NCBI GenBank assembly: GCA_002633005.1
Contig: NMRA01000315.1
Coordinates: 2,111 to 66,110, forward strand
Direction: 5' to 3'
DNA: 64,000 nt
From: Phoronis australis
Taxonomy: Eukaryota > Phoronida > Phoronidae
In this document: piece after piece, positions 10,617 to 22,600 of the stretch
Layout of the letters: each line of letters opens with the position of its first letter
Position numbering within the stretch: the stretch's first letter is position 1
Notes under the pieces: model-generated
Database searches by the model: none
What the model saw: the letters and a program-made list of their open reading frames with translations, nothing else
Told to the model about the DNA's origin: nothing
Position numbers and translations under genes: made by a program

Positions 10617-11355
10617 CTAAAACGAAACGAAATCCGATTTACGTGAAAAGCAGGTTGCACGAAGGACGATCTCTTTATAGCTAAGCTTGATGCACTGTCG
10701 CAAGAGGCGTCAATCATAATTTTGGTGATAAGATTTTTTTATTAGGTTATTATTGATTCATTGCTAATTACTTTGACAGTATAATTCTTTTATCATTCGG
10801 TTGGTATACGCAATACACTGTGCAAAGACATTATGTACGTTAGCCACGAAAATCTTTTTCACTGAATATCAAACACAGCGTTTCAAGCTCTCTGTTACAG
10901 ATTGTTCTGCCTTTGGATTAGATACTACAGACTAGTACCTAGGGTAGACTGCTCCGAACCCTTACGACTGATGATTGGTCATAAACATGAGAGGGTCCAG
11001 TTACTTAGCAGCGCAGGTTAGGCCTCCCAGAAAGAACACAAATTTGTTGTTTCATTGCTATCGTCTTTTATTTTTTATTCCACGTATGAGTAACTGCTAA
11101 GAAACGGCAACATGTACAATTATAAGTTCAGTATCGGTGTAAATGTATACTGCTCTTGTGTGTGTTCTTGTGGAAATTGCACAACATGAAAAGTCGGTGT
11201 TATGAGCTTTTTTTAGACAAAATCACACTTTCTGAAGATGATTCTCATTTATTTGAAGATTGGGAATATGCATATTTCAGCCTAAAACTACACAAATCTG
11301 TTGTGTTGAAATTTAACAGTTATTCGTTTTCTGAAAACGTGTTTTTCCACTTGGT

Positions 11356-12730
11356 CTATCTGTTTATTTCACAAATGGCATACGCCTTGTAGGAGCATGC
11401 GTCGTCGTCAAACTTGGAGTCGTGAGGACTGGCCTTTTCGTAGCGTAGAAACAGACACTTGTGCGTTTGTGACACACCTGCAATGATAGACAAGTGATTT
11501 ATGATTAACTGGGTCTATTTTTGTTCCATCGTCTCTCCCTTTTGTCCCAACAGTGGCATCTAGAGCAAAAGAAAAGCCCGACCGGGGCATCCTACATGTA
11601 ACAACTTCGCCACAACAGCCCCCCAGTTGCCTTGTGCTGTACTTCACTATTTTTGTTTTCTACCTCAACAAGCTGAGAAAAGTACATCTCCTGCAAACTG
11701 CTAAATATTGCGATAAATAACATAATCATAACTTGAAAACTGCAATATTCTATAGTGCATCAGTGGAAGAAGTTGTTCTTTCAATCGAAAGTATTGTTGA
11801 ATTCACGAAATTATTGAAATTTTAAAATTCTGCCGAAAATTACCCACTTGGGAAGTTGGAGCAATTTAACAAATACGGGTGCTGAAATCGATCGCTCGCA
11901 GTCTCAGGGAATTCCCATATATAAGGGTTTCCACCGCTTGGTCCAGGACCAAAACTGGATAGATTATAAGTTCCTTTCACTTGAAGCGGGCACTTCTAAT
12001 GTTTGCATGAAACAGCTTAAAGAAACTATTGATTCTCCATATATGGGACTTCCATGGCATTTTGTCCTTACTTTGGAAACATTATCGACAGCCAAAGTCT
12101 TGGTTAAACAGCATAGCAAGCGCACTAGAGGGCGTAACACACCACTAGCAAATCTATTCACACTATGCGATGGCAAGATGGTTTTAAATCAATAAACTTA
12201 CTTAGTGCAGCCCGATTATTGTATGTCAGTGGTGTTTTTGATTCAGTCCACACGAACTTCCCGTCGACATCGCGCCTTTTCGCGCCTATTGCATACCATC
12301 CTTCCAAATCAGGTCTTTTTCGCTGGTCCATCGCAGCCAGGACAGTATTAAGTTTTTCTCTTGACTGAAATTCTGCCAAGTGGCCATGATCTTCCTTGCA
12401 GCGCTGAAGAGCTTCATCCCAGCTTATTTTATCGTAGATAAACTTAAAACAGCCGAATTCGTTTTTTATGAAACCGAAAGGGCATTGCGATGTCGCAGTC
12501 ACGAGTTTTTCGTTGATCTCATCAAAACGAGCAATCAATTTTGCCTCAAAAGCTTTTATTCCGCTACTGAGTTCATAGAATTTTGAGGTCGTCTCCCTCT
12601 GAATGTTTTGTAGCAGAACCTCTTGTTTCTGAAGCATGTCCACCAGCGGATTGCTAGGTGGAACATCTGTGGCGTGGAACCCAGAGACGGAAAAAGCAGA
12701 CAACAACCCACAAACGATCAATGCCGCCAT
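11356..12730 (-). CDS. Secreted C-type-lectin-like domain protein (two exons)
   Basis: The coding exons are 12202-12730 and 11356-11477 on the minus strand. They are joined by a GTAAGT donor and a CATTGCAG acceptor in consistent phase, giving 216 aa. Residues 1-20 form a hydrophobic signal peptide (MAALIVCGLLSAFSV). Residues 30-75 are a heptad-like, probably coiled-coil stalk. A long-form C-type lectin-like fold follows, with Cys at SQCPFGF, FGCFKF and LQRC in exon 1 and at HKC, DAC and ICE in exon 2. WYAIG stands in for the WIGL core. The Ca2+/sugar motif EPN or QPD is missing (the loop reads LTYNNRAAL), and WND is replaced by FDD, so calcium-dependent sugar binding is doubtful. It is the only gene in the spacer between the duplicated blocks. 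Secreted lectins of this type often act in innate recognition, which is inference here. Confidence 0.85.
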
Positions 12731-12785
12731 GACTTACTTCTACGAAAGTATGTCTAACGACTGCGAGATAATAGCGGGCAAAAGT

Positions 12786-12793
12786 TTATATAC
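12786..12793 (-). promoter_or_regulatory. TATA box of the lectin gene
   Basis: TATATAAA on the minus strand lies 56 bp upstream of the lectin ATG (12730). This leaves room for a start site about 30 bp downstream and a 5' leader of 20-30 bases. It fits an inducible secreted-protein gene. Sequence further upstream is lost in the gap at 12829-12933. Confidence 0.7.
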
Positions 12794-12828
12794 GCATTGT
12801 AAAAAGGTGACAGTTGGCAGGCCCCTAN

Positions 12829-12933
12829 NNNNNNNNNNNNNNNNNNNNNNNNNNNNNNNNNNNNNNNNNNNNNNNNNNNNNNNNNNNNNNNNNNNNNNNN
12901 NNNNNNNNNNNNNNNNNNNNNNNNNNNNNNNNN
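12829..12933. other. Assembly gap (105 n)
   Basis: A run of undetermined bases sits about 100 bp upstream of the lectin start, so its upstream promoter cannot be read. Single n bases also occur at 3181, 7031, 44508, 59489 and 61400, mostly in homopolymer runs. Confidence 0.99.
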
Positions 12934-13377
12934 TTCGCGTAAAACTTCCAGCCCCAGCCAGAAAGGATGTAGTTGAGCAACAACAAATGTTTACTACTAT
13001 TAACAAAAACAGTAACAATTTCGAAGCTTTTCGTGCTTCTGATTCAAAGCGCTTCACGTAAGATCACAACACCAAGACGCACTGATACGTCGTCAAATGT
13101 AACAATTTCGTATCATATTACAATTAACTGTTACATTTTAGGTCATTGTTACATTTTACGTTGCTAAGCTTCTCCTAAAACGTACCATTTTATTTAGTGG
13201 TTACATTACACGTCGAACGCTCATGCGATAAATGTACCATTGATATATTTTACGAAATTCACGTCATATTGCAAAGAAAATGACCAAAATCAAGAACCAT
13301 TGTTATCTGACACGGCCAAGGAAGACATTTACAGCATCCATCAATGAAGATCGCCACATGTACTTTGCCTCAAACAC

Positions 13378-13580
13378 AAAATGAAATTATCGAAATTATT
13401 GGAAAACACGTCAAGGAAGCCGATACATGTAGTTAAAAAGGAAATAAACAATGCAAAATTCGATTCCGTCATGGCTTTGTTCGTACAGTTAATAGGTACC
13501 GATGACAGCATTCGAGAAGAGTTGCTAGAAATCTGTCTTTGTAATCTTGCATACACATATAACCTGCAAACACGTATGTG
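13378..13580 (+). pseudogene. Decayed hAT-type (DUF4371-like) transposase fragment, copy B
   Basis: This is the copy B counterpart of the fragment at 130-290. The frame beginning at 13381 reads through EINNAKFDSVMA and IREELLEICLC to a stop near 13579. The upstream NEIIEIIGKHVKEAD part is in another frame. Being in both copies, it was already present, and probably already broken, before the duplication. No intact transposase is visible nearby. Confidence 0.45.
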
Positions 13581-13873
13581 AATGCATTATGGGTGCCTTG
13601 GATAGGATCGTTGGCGATCAGGCAAACTCACCCGAATGCTCTATTGTAGCCTTTTTCATCTCGTCGTTGCAATGCGCAAAGCACTGAAAGTGTAACTTGC
13701 AACATAAATATTGAGTTAAATAGATTGTACGTCTGTTATTGCATTTGCCGTACCAACTTATTATTTTTTGGAAAGTGAAGCATTGAAAAATTATTGCGTC
13801 GCTTACTTGTTTACTTTTTACCGGTACAGGGACGATGCCAGTTTTTGCGAAACATCAAAAGATCCACCGTCCT

Positions 13874-14041
13874 CCAGGAGTGGATCCAGGATTTTGAGTT
13901 GGGTGGAGAGGTTCCAGGGCAGAGTATTAGCCAGGATTATACTCGGTCAGACTTTCGTACCTCTTTACTGCCAAATGGAATGGAATATGGGGGAATTTTA
14001 GGGGGCCACGGCTTCCTTGCCCCCCCTTAAATCTGCCACTG
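13874..14041. mobile_element. hAT-like MITE (CAG-ended), copy B
   Basis: This is the orthologous insertion to 609-770, with start CAGGAGTGGATCCAGG and end CTGCCACTG. Both flanks match copy A (ccaccgtcct on the left, agaacatccc on the right). Confidence 0.7.
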
Positions 14042-14081
14042 AGAACATCCCCTCGCGTAATCCTGGTGTACAATCAAAAAC

Positions 14082-14215
14082 GCTAGGACCTATGCTAGGT
14101 CCTAGATAAAATCTCGTCAAAGTCACGTGTTCTCATTTAAAATATGCTGTAATATCTCGTGTAATCTCGCGTAGTCTTGCTTTTTTGCGAGGTCCTAGCG
14201 TTACTGAACGGGAGG
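14082..14215. mobile_element. CGCTAGGAC inverted-repeat element, copy B
   Basis: This is the counterpart of 815-978. It starts at AACGCTAGGACC and ends at GTCCTAGCGTTACTGAACGG. It keeps the internal AAAGTCACGTGTTCTCAT motif but lacks about 40 bp present in copy A. Confidence 0.55.
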
Positions 14216-14800
14216 CTGGTGACAGGCCTCGTTGACACGTGCGCTAAATTTACATTCCTAAGCAATTTCCTCCTGTGACAAGATCAGCAGAAAATCTCTC
14301 TTAACTTTTTCTTTCAAAATTTCGGACACGACAAAATAAAAAAGTTTCTGACCGACAGTCATCGCAAAATGCTTATCTACACTGGTCAGTGCTCAAAGTA
14401 GCCTATTTAACTTTTTTGTATAATTACCCAATAGCAATTTGGGCGTGATTCCAGGAACTCCCTCATTTTCTTCACTCAAGCCACTGTTTGTGTGAGTGAT
14501 ATCTCGTGTAATCTCGCGAAGTCTTGCTTTTTAGCTAGGTCTTAGAGTTGTTGAACGTGAGGCTGGTTACAGGCCTCGTTGGCACGTGCGCTAAATTTGC
14601 ATTCATTCCAACATCCTCCTGTGACAAGAAAGAAAGCTTTTGGCAGTGACAAAATGACGACACATCAGCAGAAAATCTCTCTCAACTTTTTCTTTCAAAA
14701 TTTCAGCCACAAAATAGGAAAGTTTCTGACCGACAGTCATCGCAAAACGCTTATCTACACTGGTCAGTGCACAAAAATAAACTAATTACACGTTATTCGA
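14150..14800. repeat. Internal tandem duplication in copy B
   Basis: A unit of about 345 bp containing TATCTCGTGTAATCTCGCG, GGCTGGTGACAGGCCTCG, ACGTGCGCTAAATTT, the AGCAGAAAATCTCTC phrase and GGTCAGTGC occurs once in copy A (about 905-1200). In copy B it occurs twice in direct order (about 14150-14400 and 14495-14775). The first unit has lost a short piece between GTGACAAG and ATCAGC. Tandem gain therefore followed the block duplication. Confidence 0.75.
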
Positions 14801-15167
14801 TTTAACTTTTTTTTTCCTCCAATAACAATTTGATTCCAGGAACTCCCTCGTTTTCTCCACTCAAGCCACTGTTTGTGAGTGAGGAAGCGCACCAACCAGT
14901 TTTCACATTTTGAGAAGTTTTATACCTTTCCGTTTCATTTTGAAGTAGAGTTTACGTTCCTCTTCGACAAATTTCGACCTGTCGGTAGAAGTTCCCGCCT
15001 CATTTTTCTTTGGGGGTTTTCGTTCACAAAATAGTAATTTCTGATCGGTAGTCACCGAAATGGCTCGTGTACCTTGGTCAGAGCTTAAAGTAATTTGACT
15101 TTCTCAACCAAGTATGATTGTTTAAGCTGAAGGGGGAATTCTATACGTTCATCTCATAAGAAACTAG

Positions 15168-15402
15168 GAACCCATGCGCGTACCCAGCCTAAAATGATAG
15201 GGGTTCGAGTTTTTGAGCACTTGGACCTTTGACTAAAAAAACTGAGTACGGTCTGAACTATGAATTGTGCATTCGCCGAACTTTGGTAGTTCCTGCCTTT
15301 TTAGTGGACTTTGTCCCTTTTTTATTTTGTTTCTCTGAGGTGGACCACTTCGCCTCGGAGGGGCTCGTTTGAGCCTCCCGAACACCCCCTGGGTGATTAT
15401 AT
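15168..15402. mobile_element. GCGCGC-ACCCAG MITE, unique to copy B
   Basis: The element contains CATGCGCGTACCCAGCC near its left end and CCCCCTGGGTGATTAT at its right end. It is flanked by a perfect 8-bp direct repeat GAAACTAG (15160-15167 and 15403-15410). Copy A has the single uninterrupted GAAACTAG at the matching place (about 1573). An 8-bp target duplication points to the hAT superfamily. Confidence 0.85.
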
Positions 15403-16141
15403 GAAACTAGCTCAGTGGTACCTGAAATAAGGCTTGGGTGACATCATCTGTGGAAGCTTCAGGATGAACTGTTGACATGATGACTGTACATATGCGATCA
15501 GTTAGTGATTATTGATTTACATGTAAGTAGATAAATCCTTCTTTTTTCTGGATTTGAAATCTTTGAAATTGAGATTAGGCAAGATTTTACGAATTATAAT
15601 TTTTTTTTTCAATAAACTCGTTTAGTTTTAATCGACGATGTCACAACGTCTAATAAATATTCATTATGAAAGTGCCACGTGACCAATTTTACCTCAGGTC
15701 AAGCAACTGCCCTGTTTCGGTGATTCCAACCAACCCTCGTTATGTCTCCCGATGTTGCATTGGCGTCTCAGTTCAGTGATGAAAGCAGGATTCAACTAAA
15801 ACAAATATTGTGTGCGCCATTGAATTTACATTATGGTTCGTAGTGGGTTGCCGTGTAATTCGCCTAAAGCGTACAGGAATGTTACGCTTGCTCGTTTAGC
15901 AGACGTATGACTTGAGGAGTTCTTCAAATTTTGCTCCAAATATTTGAGGGTTGTCGAGTACAGTGGAGAGATATTTTGTTTCAGGAAATTAGATGAGAAA
16001 GTTGTTGTTGATAAATGTTAATGGCCCAAATCGGGTTTGAGGTCCTATTAGGCGCTGGGTTGTTTTCCATAGGGTCAAGACACTCGCGAAACACTTGCGT
16101 CGAACAATCTTCGCTTATGGAACGGAAACATTACATCCCAT

Positions 16142-16308
16142 TCACAAACATTTTAAGTTTGGCCTGCACGCCACCTGTTGGCAACATCACGTGACCTAAT
16201 GAACATAAGTCCGAAAAGATTTCTACCCCCTACCGGGACTCGAACCCAGGACCTTCTGCTAACCGTGGCAAACAGGTGGCGTGCAGACCAGACTTAAAAT
16301 GTTTGTGA
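16142..16308. mobile_element. Foldback element with tRNA-like B-box motif, copy B
   Basis: This is the counterpart of 2301-2469, with ends TCACAAACATTTTAAGTTTGG and its inverted match. The minus strand holds GGTTAGCAGAAGG followed by GGGTTCGAGTCCCGG, a better-preserved B box and T-arm than in copy A. Confidence 0.6.
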
Positions 16309-16339
16309 TCTATATTTCCATGTCGGTTAAAGATTTACT

Positions 16340-16485
16340 CAGTTGCGGATTTAGAGGGGGGCCATGGTCCCCATAAAATTCTCCCAGATTCCATTTGGCA
16401 GTTCGGGGGTGCGAATGTCTGACGGGCAGAATCCTGGCAAATACTCCTCCTTGCCCCCCAATTCAAAATCCTAGATCCGCCCCTG
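16340..16485. mobile_element. hAT-like MITE, second locus, copy B
   Basis: Counterpart of 2501-2650. It starts CAGTTGCGGATTTAG and ends CTAGATCCGCCCCTG. Confidence 0.75.
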
Positions 16486-18394
16486 TTACATATAGTATAT
16501 CCCTTTATTCAACATTCCAAATTCATCCCAATCCTCTTTAAGTGGCCGTCATTTTGCTCTACCGTCTGCAACAACCAGACGGTGATGTGAAAATGCAGGT
16601 GCTTGTCACTTCAGCATAACAGTCGTACGTTGAACGATATTCCTGTATACATGTATGAGTTACGGCAGGTGTTTAGTGTTTTTGTTTCATAAAAAGTAAT
16701 CTTTTTCATGAACTTCAATGTTTGCGGTTGTTGAAATAGATAGTAATCTTAGAAACGTGAGGAATTTCATTTGGATTTACAGTGTAGTACAGCGTCGACG
16801 ACTGTCACAATGGGCCTAACCTCACCTTTACACTATACTGCTGTAAAACAATCAGAAGCCAATATTTCATAGTCACGTGCTGGCATTTTGGATAAATAAG
16901 TGAGAATCTTTCCTTTGCAGAACACACGAGTTCTTTTCATTAAATTTATGTAGAAGCCTAGAAAACTGCCCACCTTTGGAACACCGTGTCTCAGAAATGG
17001 TTCATCAAAACCATATGAAACTTTCAAATAGTATGTTTTGTCCACTGTTTTACAAACCGTTGTTACGATTGTTTTCAAAATGTTCCACTTCAGCATGTGG
17101 GGCTATCGAAAATAGGACTGACATGAATCTCATGAAAAAAATATAAATTAGAAAACTTTCAAACGATATTTTTGAGATTTTATTTTGTACAGTTATGAGA
17201 TACAAAATTTTGTCATGTTATTGATCCTGGTGTTTTGCCATAAATTTGCCTTTCTTTTTTGCTAAATTTTACTAAAATGATAAGGTCACGTGACCTAACA
17301 ACTGGCAGATTGGTATTAAGTAAAAAATCAAACTCTACGTACTTTCTGCTTTAAGGAAATATGTAATTTTGCTAATTTAAACCCTGTAGTTCTGTAGATA
17401 TTTGGCTAAACATAGAGACTTGCTGATAAGGTCCTGCATAACCTTAAGGTTTTTGGAGTCACCAGCTGACATCTAATGGAGTTTTCATATGTAGCGTATC
17501 ATGAACTCAGCAGGGCGGTAGGAAGCGGAGGGGGGGGGGGTGCACATTAAAGTTAAATCGTGGCTTCCAGCATAGGGGTGTGGCCGAGGGCGGTAGAGAG
17601 AAGAAAGGCAGTTAAACATGGAGAAGAGAGTAAGTTAAAGAGAGCACTTGGCAACTATCAGCTCTTGCTTTACTCTTTGAGTCGGACAGCCCTGACCAGA
17701 ACGCTGTTGTTAGGGGGGCCCCATTTTTCAGCATAGATAGTCTAAATGCATTTGAAAACGTGCACTTGTAAAGCACAGCCTTTACAAAGCATAAAATTAT
17801 AATAATGGATTTTTCAAGACAATTTAAGGAATGCAAAACTATATTTCTCCAGAGACTCCTTTCTGTCAAGGAATAATGGAGTAATCTGTCGCTGAGCTGT
17901 GTTTTTCGTTGTTTATCGAAATTGTACATCGCTCGATAAAAATTGACAAACTAACATATAACACCAATTGCTGCTCATTTCCTGCTTTTTTGAAATTATA
18001 CATCCTTTCGTATTTAGATGCCCATCCCGTGGAGGTGGTCCGTTGATGGCATCCATGCGTTCATCCTGTTCGTGTTTTATTGACACTTCCTAAGTGGACA
18101 CTAACGAAAAGATGGACAAACGGTGGAACTGATTGCCTCTATTTTCCTGTTTTGCGAACACAAACAACCTTTCATGTTAAGGATGGTCATCTTTTGGAGG
18201 GTTACTCGATGACGAAAGTAACTGACACTCTTTTCTATTTGTTAATAATATTTAGCTTTTAAGACGGGGTCCTCTCTCGGAGTAGGGCCCAGGGCCGTGC
18301 TATAAATCCGGAACTGTCAACAATTCACAAGGCGACGAAGATGAGATTCTAAACACTTTATCTCTCATTGTTCTGCATTGAGATTGCTAATGGA

Positions 18395-18560
18395 CATCTA
18401 ATTTGTGTCTGAAATTTCGAAAGAAAAAATGAAGAATTTTTTGCCGATTCGTTGCCATTTTGTCACTGACAAAAGCTTTCTTTCTGGTCAAGTGAGGATG
18501 TTAAGAAGGAATGAAAATTTAGCCACTTGCCAATCAAGCCCTTAGCTAGGACTTCAAGAG
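18395..18560. repeat. Right arm of the large inverted repeat (copy B)
   Basis: This corresponds to 4740-4990 in copy A. It keeps the CATTTTGTCACTGACAAAAGC and CTTTCTTTCTGGTCAAG parts, but the inner third is deleted. Its inverted partner in copy B is the duplicated arm at 14150-14800. Confidence 0.5.
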
Positions 18561-19220
18561 AGGAAGTTCGCAGTTCTAGAACGGTAGATCTTTTGATGAT
18601 TGGTCGCAAAATTGGTGTTGATCCTGTGTACCGGTAGCGTGCCTAAGAAACTACCAAAGTGAGCGATGCGATAACTTTTCAATAGTTCATTGTCAAAAAA
18701 TACAGTTGATAGAGAAAACGTAGTAATAGTTCATTTTTGTATGAGTCAAAAGTCAATATACATGTTGTAAGTTCCACTTTCAGTATTTTGCGTATTTAAA
18801 TGACGAGATATACAAGGGTACAAGAGAGTGTTCACGTAGGACTGCCTGGACGCCAGCGAGTCCATCCAAGGTTCAACTACGTGTGTTTTGCATGTAAATA
18901 TCCAAATATATTTTAAGATAACTCACAAGTGAAAATAATCACTAATTCCACTTTTAGGGTTACAAATTGACGATATCGTGGAAATTACATCTCCAATATT
19001 TCAGTCACAAGCTATCTCTGAAACACATCTCCAACTCATATCTTGAAGCAAATTTATTGGATGCTAACTTTATCCACCTTCATTACGAAGCATGTGCCAG
19101 GACATACAATAAGTGCGGTCGCGTAAAAACCATAAAAGGCGGGCACAGCTCCAGTCTGAACAAAGAAAAGTAATGCTCATTCTCAACCACTATGTTGTGA
19201 CTTAAATGTTTTGTTATTAG

Positions 19221-19428
19221 ATGAAATTTGTAACATTGCCTGCCGCCTACGTTAAGTTACTACACTACATAATCAACAGTTCTTCTCCAACCGGATATTT
19301 CCGAAATAACTTCGTCTTTATGGATTCTTTCTTCACTAATAACTTGAATGGGACTGCACACCGGAATGTTTACGCCCCCTCGCGGCTTACTGACTTTGCT
19401 ACAGCCCTACCTCACATGGTCCGCGCAG
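19221..19428 (+). other. Exon-like open stretch of unknown nature (also in copy A)
   Basis: The plus-strand frame starts ATGAAATTTGTAAC directly after TTGTTATTAG (acceptor-like) and runs open to CCGCGCAG followed by GTAGAGAG (donor-like). Copy A has the same frame open at 7514-7723, with part repeated at 8383-8490. Differences between the copies are mostly amino-acid-changing, which argues against strong coding constraint. It lies on the opposite strand, just 3' of the dehydrogenase stop. No family is recognised. It may be chance or a transposon remnant. Confidence 0.2.
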
Positions 19429-19643
19429 GTAGAGAGATAATTTATATTTAACAAGTTATCTACATGTATGTACAGTAGTTGGGTTGTTCAAGCCCATCTC
19501 CAGTCCGCTCAGCAAGATCCAGGACGAGCTCGCATTTCCTGAGAAGTTGCTGCCAAGTGTATCACTGTTCTTTAGTTGATGCCTCACGTGATCACATCAT
19601 GGGAACGTCACGCCATCTCCAAACAGACTGATGGAATTTGACT

Positions 19644-22600
19644 TCATTGTATCCCCACTAAGCGCTCGCTCACGCTCCAAAGTCGTTTTCTAAGAGGTGC
19701 GTCATTCACCATTACTGTCTCTGTTGCAACACAGCAGTTGTCATAGTAACATCCCGAAACTACGTCATCCGCTACGGCGCAATGGATTGTGGTTTGTGCA
19801 CCTTCACAAGGAGTCTATGGAATGGAAACATGATATACATTTATAAATATATCTGCAACTCCATCATTTGAGACAAAACACCCGCCGGGCATATATTTCA
19901 ATGCTCTGTAATGGGTTAATAACTTCTAAAAATCGTTAATATCAAGGGTATGCCTTTACACTAATATCATCAATGAAAAACAATTTCAAAAATGGTTTGT
20001 TCACTGGTCACATCTCACGATAATTACCTTCAGTAGTCTAGCCTTGGCCAGCAAACTAAACACCTTGTCTACTACGGGGTTGTGTCGCGTGACTTCTGTT
20101 TTAACAATTCCTGGATGTAGACTCAGCACCACGACACCTGAGGAACATTCAAAGAACATTAAGATGCTTCGATACGTGCAGAAAAAATCAATAAACCAGC
20201 GGAGTCTCGTGTGCACTAGTCAAAGTAAAAGCCGCGTTAGCTTGCGCGTTGTTTCTTAGAGAATTTTAAAGTTGAGTTTTGAAATTCCTGGAGGTGCACC
20301 AACAAAATGGCCGCCTCCGCGGAATGATGAAAATGGCAAAGATCAATGCGGATTTTAGTTATGATCGGTAGACATCGTTCAGTTTCGACAGCTACTGATA
20401 TAATTGTGGCCTTCGAACAACATTGCTCAGATTGGACGACATATTGTTTGGCTTCTCTTAATGGGGTATGACATCACTCATTTCCATACGCTTATTGTTG
20501 TCATCAACATTGCAATTTCGTTCATAGGGTTTGTTTGCAGAAAACGTCACAGTGATAAGTTACAATTACAAGAAAAACTGGTGAAGTGACAAACATAGGG
20601 CAAGTATAAAAGAGGTATTTATTTTAATAGCAATAAACCGATTTTAATTATTACTGTGATTTTCTCATTTATTTGCACCGCAATCCAACACAACTTAGTG
20701 ACTATCCAGAAATAAATACAGGTACTGTGCGGCTATAACAAACTCTCTAACTTGTACTAACCTGTTTCCGACAACCGTTCGGCGAGCTCTTTCGAGAACA
20801 AAATCTGCGCCAACTTTGTGTCCCTATACACTAAATAAGGACGGAAGTCTCGAACAGAGAACAAGTCGTCGAAATTAATCTTTGCTTGCTTCAAATGCAT
20901 GCTGGATGAGACGTTAATTATGCGACACGGCGCTGACCTTTTTAGAATATCTGTAAAACGATCACGTATTGTCACAACACGTACATTTCTTTCAGGCTTA
21001 TAAAAAGGTACACAATCAACGTCGGTACACCTTTCAGGCTTTGCCTGCGTGCAAAATAAATTTGATATGGAATGTTCAAATAAAATTATAGAAATTTAAG
21101 AACGCTCTACTTGTTGACAGTAAATTTGTGGTATAAGAAAGATATTTTATTAGTCGTCGCGGCTCATTATGAATTGTGATACGTGTGCAACTGTACACAC
21201 ACTCAAGTGAAAAGCATGCAGAAAACAGGCCACAGACGAACTTGACCTCTAATGGTTTGTAAGATTCATATGGAAACTGTGTAAAGTACACGTGGATGAA
21301 TATTATTTTTTGTAAATTAATGCCATACCTAATAGTAAATAGGTCATCAGGAAATGACCTAGATAATTGGTAGCCCAGGTAAGCTCTAATCCATCTTCAG
21401 TCATTGTCAGCGGTAAACCTAAAACGAAACGAAATCTGATTCACGTGAAAAGCAGGTTGCACGAAGGACGATCTCTTTATAGCTAAGCTAAGTGCACTGT
21501 CGCAAGAGGCGTCGACCATAATTTTGGTGACATTATTTTTCCTTTGGTCGAGTCCGTAGATGGAACATGCCCACCTCACCCCCTAAATCCGACTGTTTTG
21601 GATAATAATTGTTTTGCAAGAATGTACAACAAATCCAGAGCAATATAGAGGGTCTATCTTTATCAAGCCATGAATGCGCTCGAAAAGAACACTGTACGTG
21701 CAACTTTCGAATTCTTTTACGAACTTTATCAATCACATTATTTCGTTCCATTTATACGTCGGTTATTTTTCCATCGTAGGATCATTGAATTTAGTAAAAA
21801 GGTTTAGCAGTAATAATGTATGATTGTTAAAGCTGTCTCACGACATTGACACCGTAAAGGTATTTGATTCTTGACGACTTTGATGACTTAGGACACACAC
21901 TCTTCAGAATATTAATACAAAATATCGCACAACGTCCACTTTATCGCGTACATTTTATAAACAATATCTCGTTGCACGTCTTGGCTGTGTTTCGTGTGTT
22001 CAGACCTACCAGATACCCCAGCATTGTTGATCAAGATGTCCAACCGATTTTCATCCATCAAGAACGAATCACAGAACTCCCTGACTGACTTCATTGAACT
22101 GGTGTCACAGAGTCTGCACTCGACATTTCCGTTTCCGGTTTCTGCGATTATTTTGTCTACTGCTCGCTTTCCTTTCTCTTTATTTCTGCACACCAGTATA
22201 ACTCGTGCATTTCGTTTTGCTAAATCCAGTGCAGTCTCAAATCCTATTCCTGGAAATGCGGATGCGTAAAGAAGCTGAGTTGCACGTACACGATTGCTAG
22301 GGTCAATTTAAGCTTTTAAAGATAGCGAAAATCGACGCGCGTCAGGCGATGGTGAGATCGATACGCTTGCATTTGATTTTGGATTGATGCTACCCGTTAA
22401 ATGCTACCTGTTAAATTGTATGAATAATAAACTGAGCATCTGGCTAATTGCAATGCTACTAGAAGCGATCTCTACATATCACATATCAACATCTGCTTGC
22501 GTCGCCGATCGAATTGGGACTCATCTGAAAATTAACGCCAGTCGTGCTCTTATCAGCAGAAATATTTCTGCCAACTTTCATACTGATCCTTTGAGTGGTT

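Larger units (their letters stand above)
78..10735. repeat. Segmental duplication, copy A
   Basis: This stretch aligns collinearly with 13327-21535 over nearly its whole length. Anchors include the segments beginning at 80 and 13328, 3690 and 17270, 7260 and 18968, and 10527 and 21329. By eye the alignable parts look roughly 85-93% identical. Copy A is longer mainly because of a 1.68 kb TTAA-flanked insertion (5055-6741), two MITEs (2963-3225, 6849-7050) and extra sequence at 7715-8385, all absent from copy B. Homology stops near 10735, inside what is intron 2 of the dehydrogenase gene in copy B. The left limit lies at or before the window edge. Confidence 0.9.
13327..21535. repeat. Segmental duplication, copy B
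   Basis: This is the partner of copy A (about 78-10735), in the same orientation. Homology begins near 13327 and ends near 21535, just before the first two exons of the dehydrogenase gene (22010-22923), which are not duplicated. Copy B has its own changes: a MITE at 15168-15402 and an internal tandem repeat at about 14150-14800, neither present in copy A. The 2.6 kb between the copies (10736-13326) holds the lectin gene and does not align to either. Confidence 0.9.

Noticed and set aside
11408-11647. 79-codon minus-strand frame containing CCGEVVTC
   Set aside because: At first it looked like a lectin end, but the true second lectin exon is 11356-11477 in another frame, with a proper acceptor and the ICE motif.
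11848-12195. 115-codon plus-strand open frame in the lectin intron
   Set aside because: It lies entirely in the intron between the two lectin exons on the other strand, has no recognisable domain and no convincing splice context.
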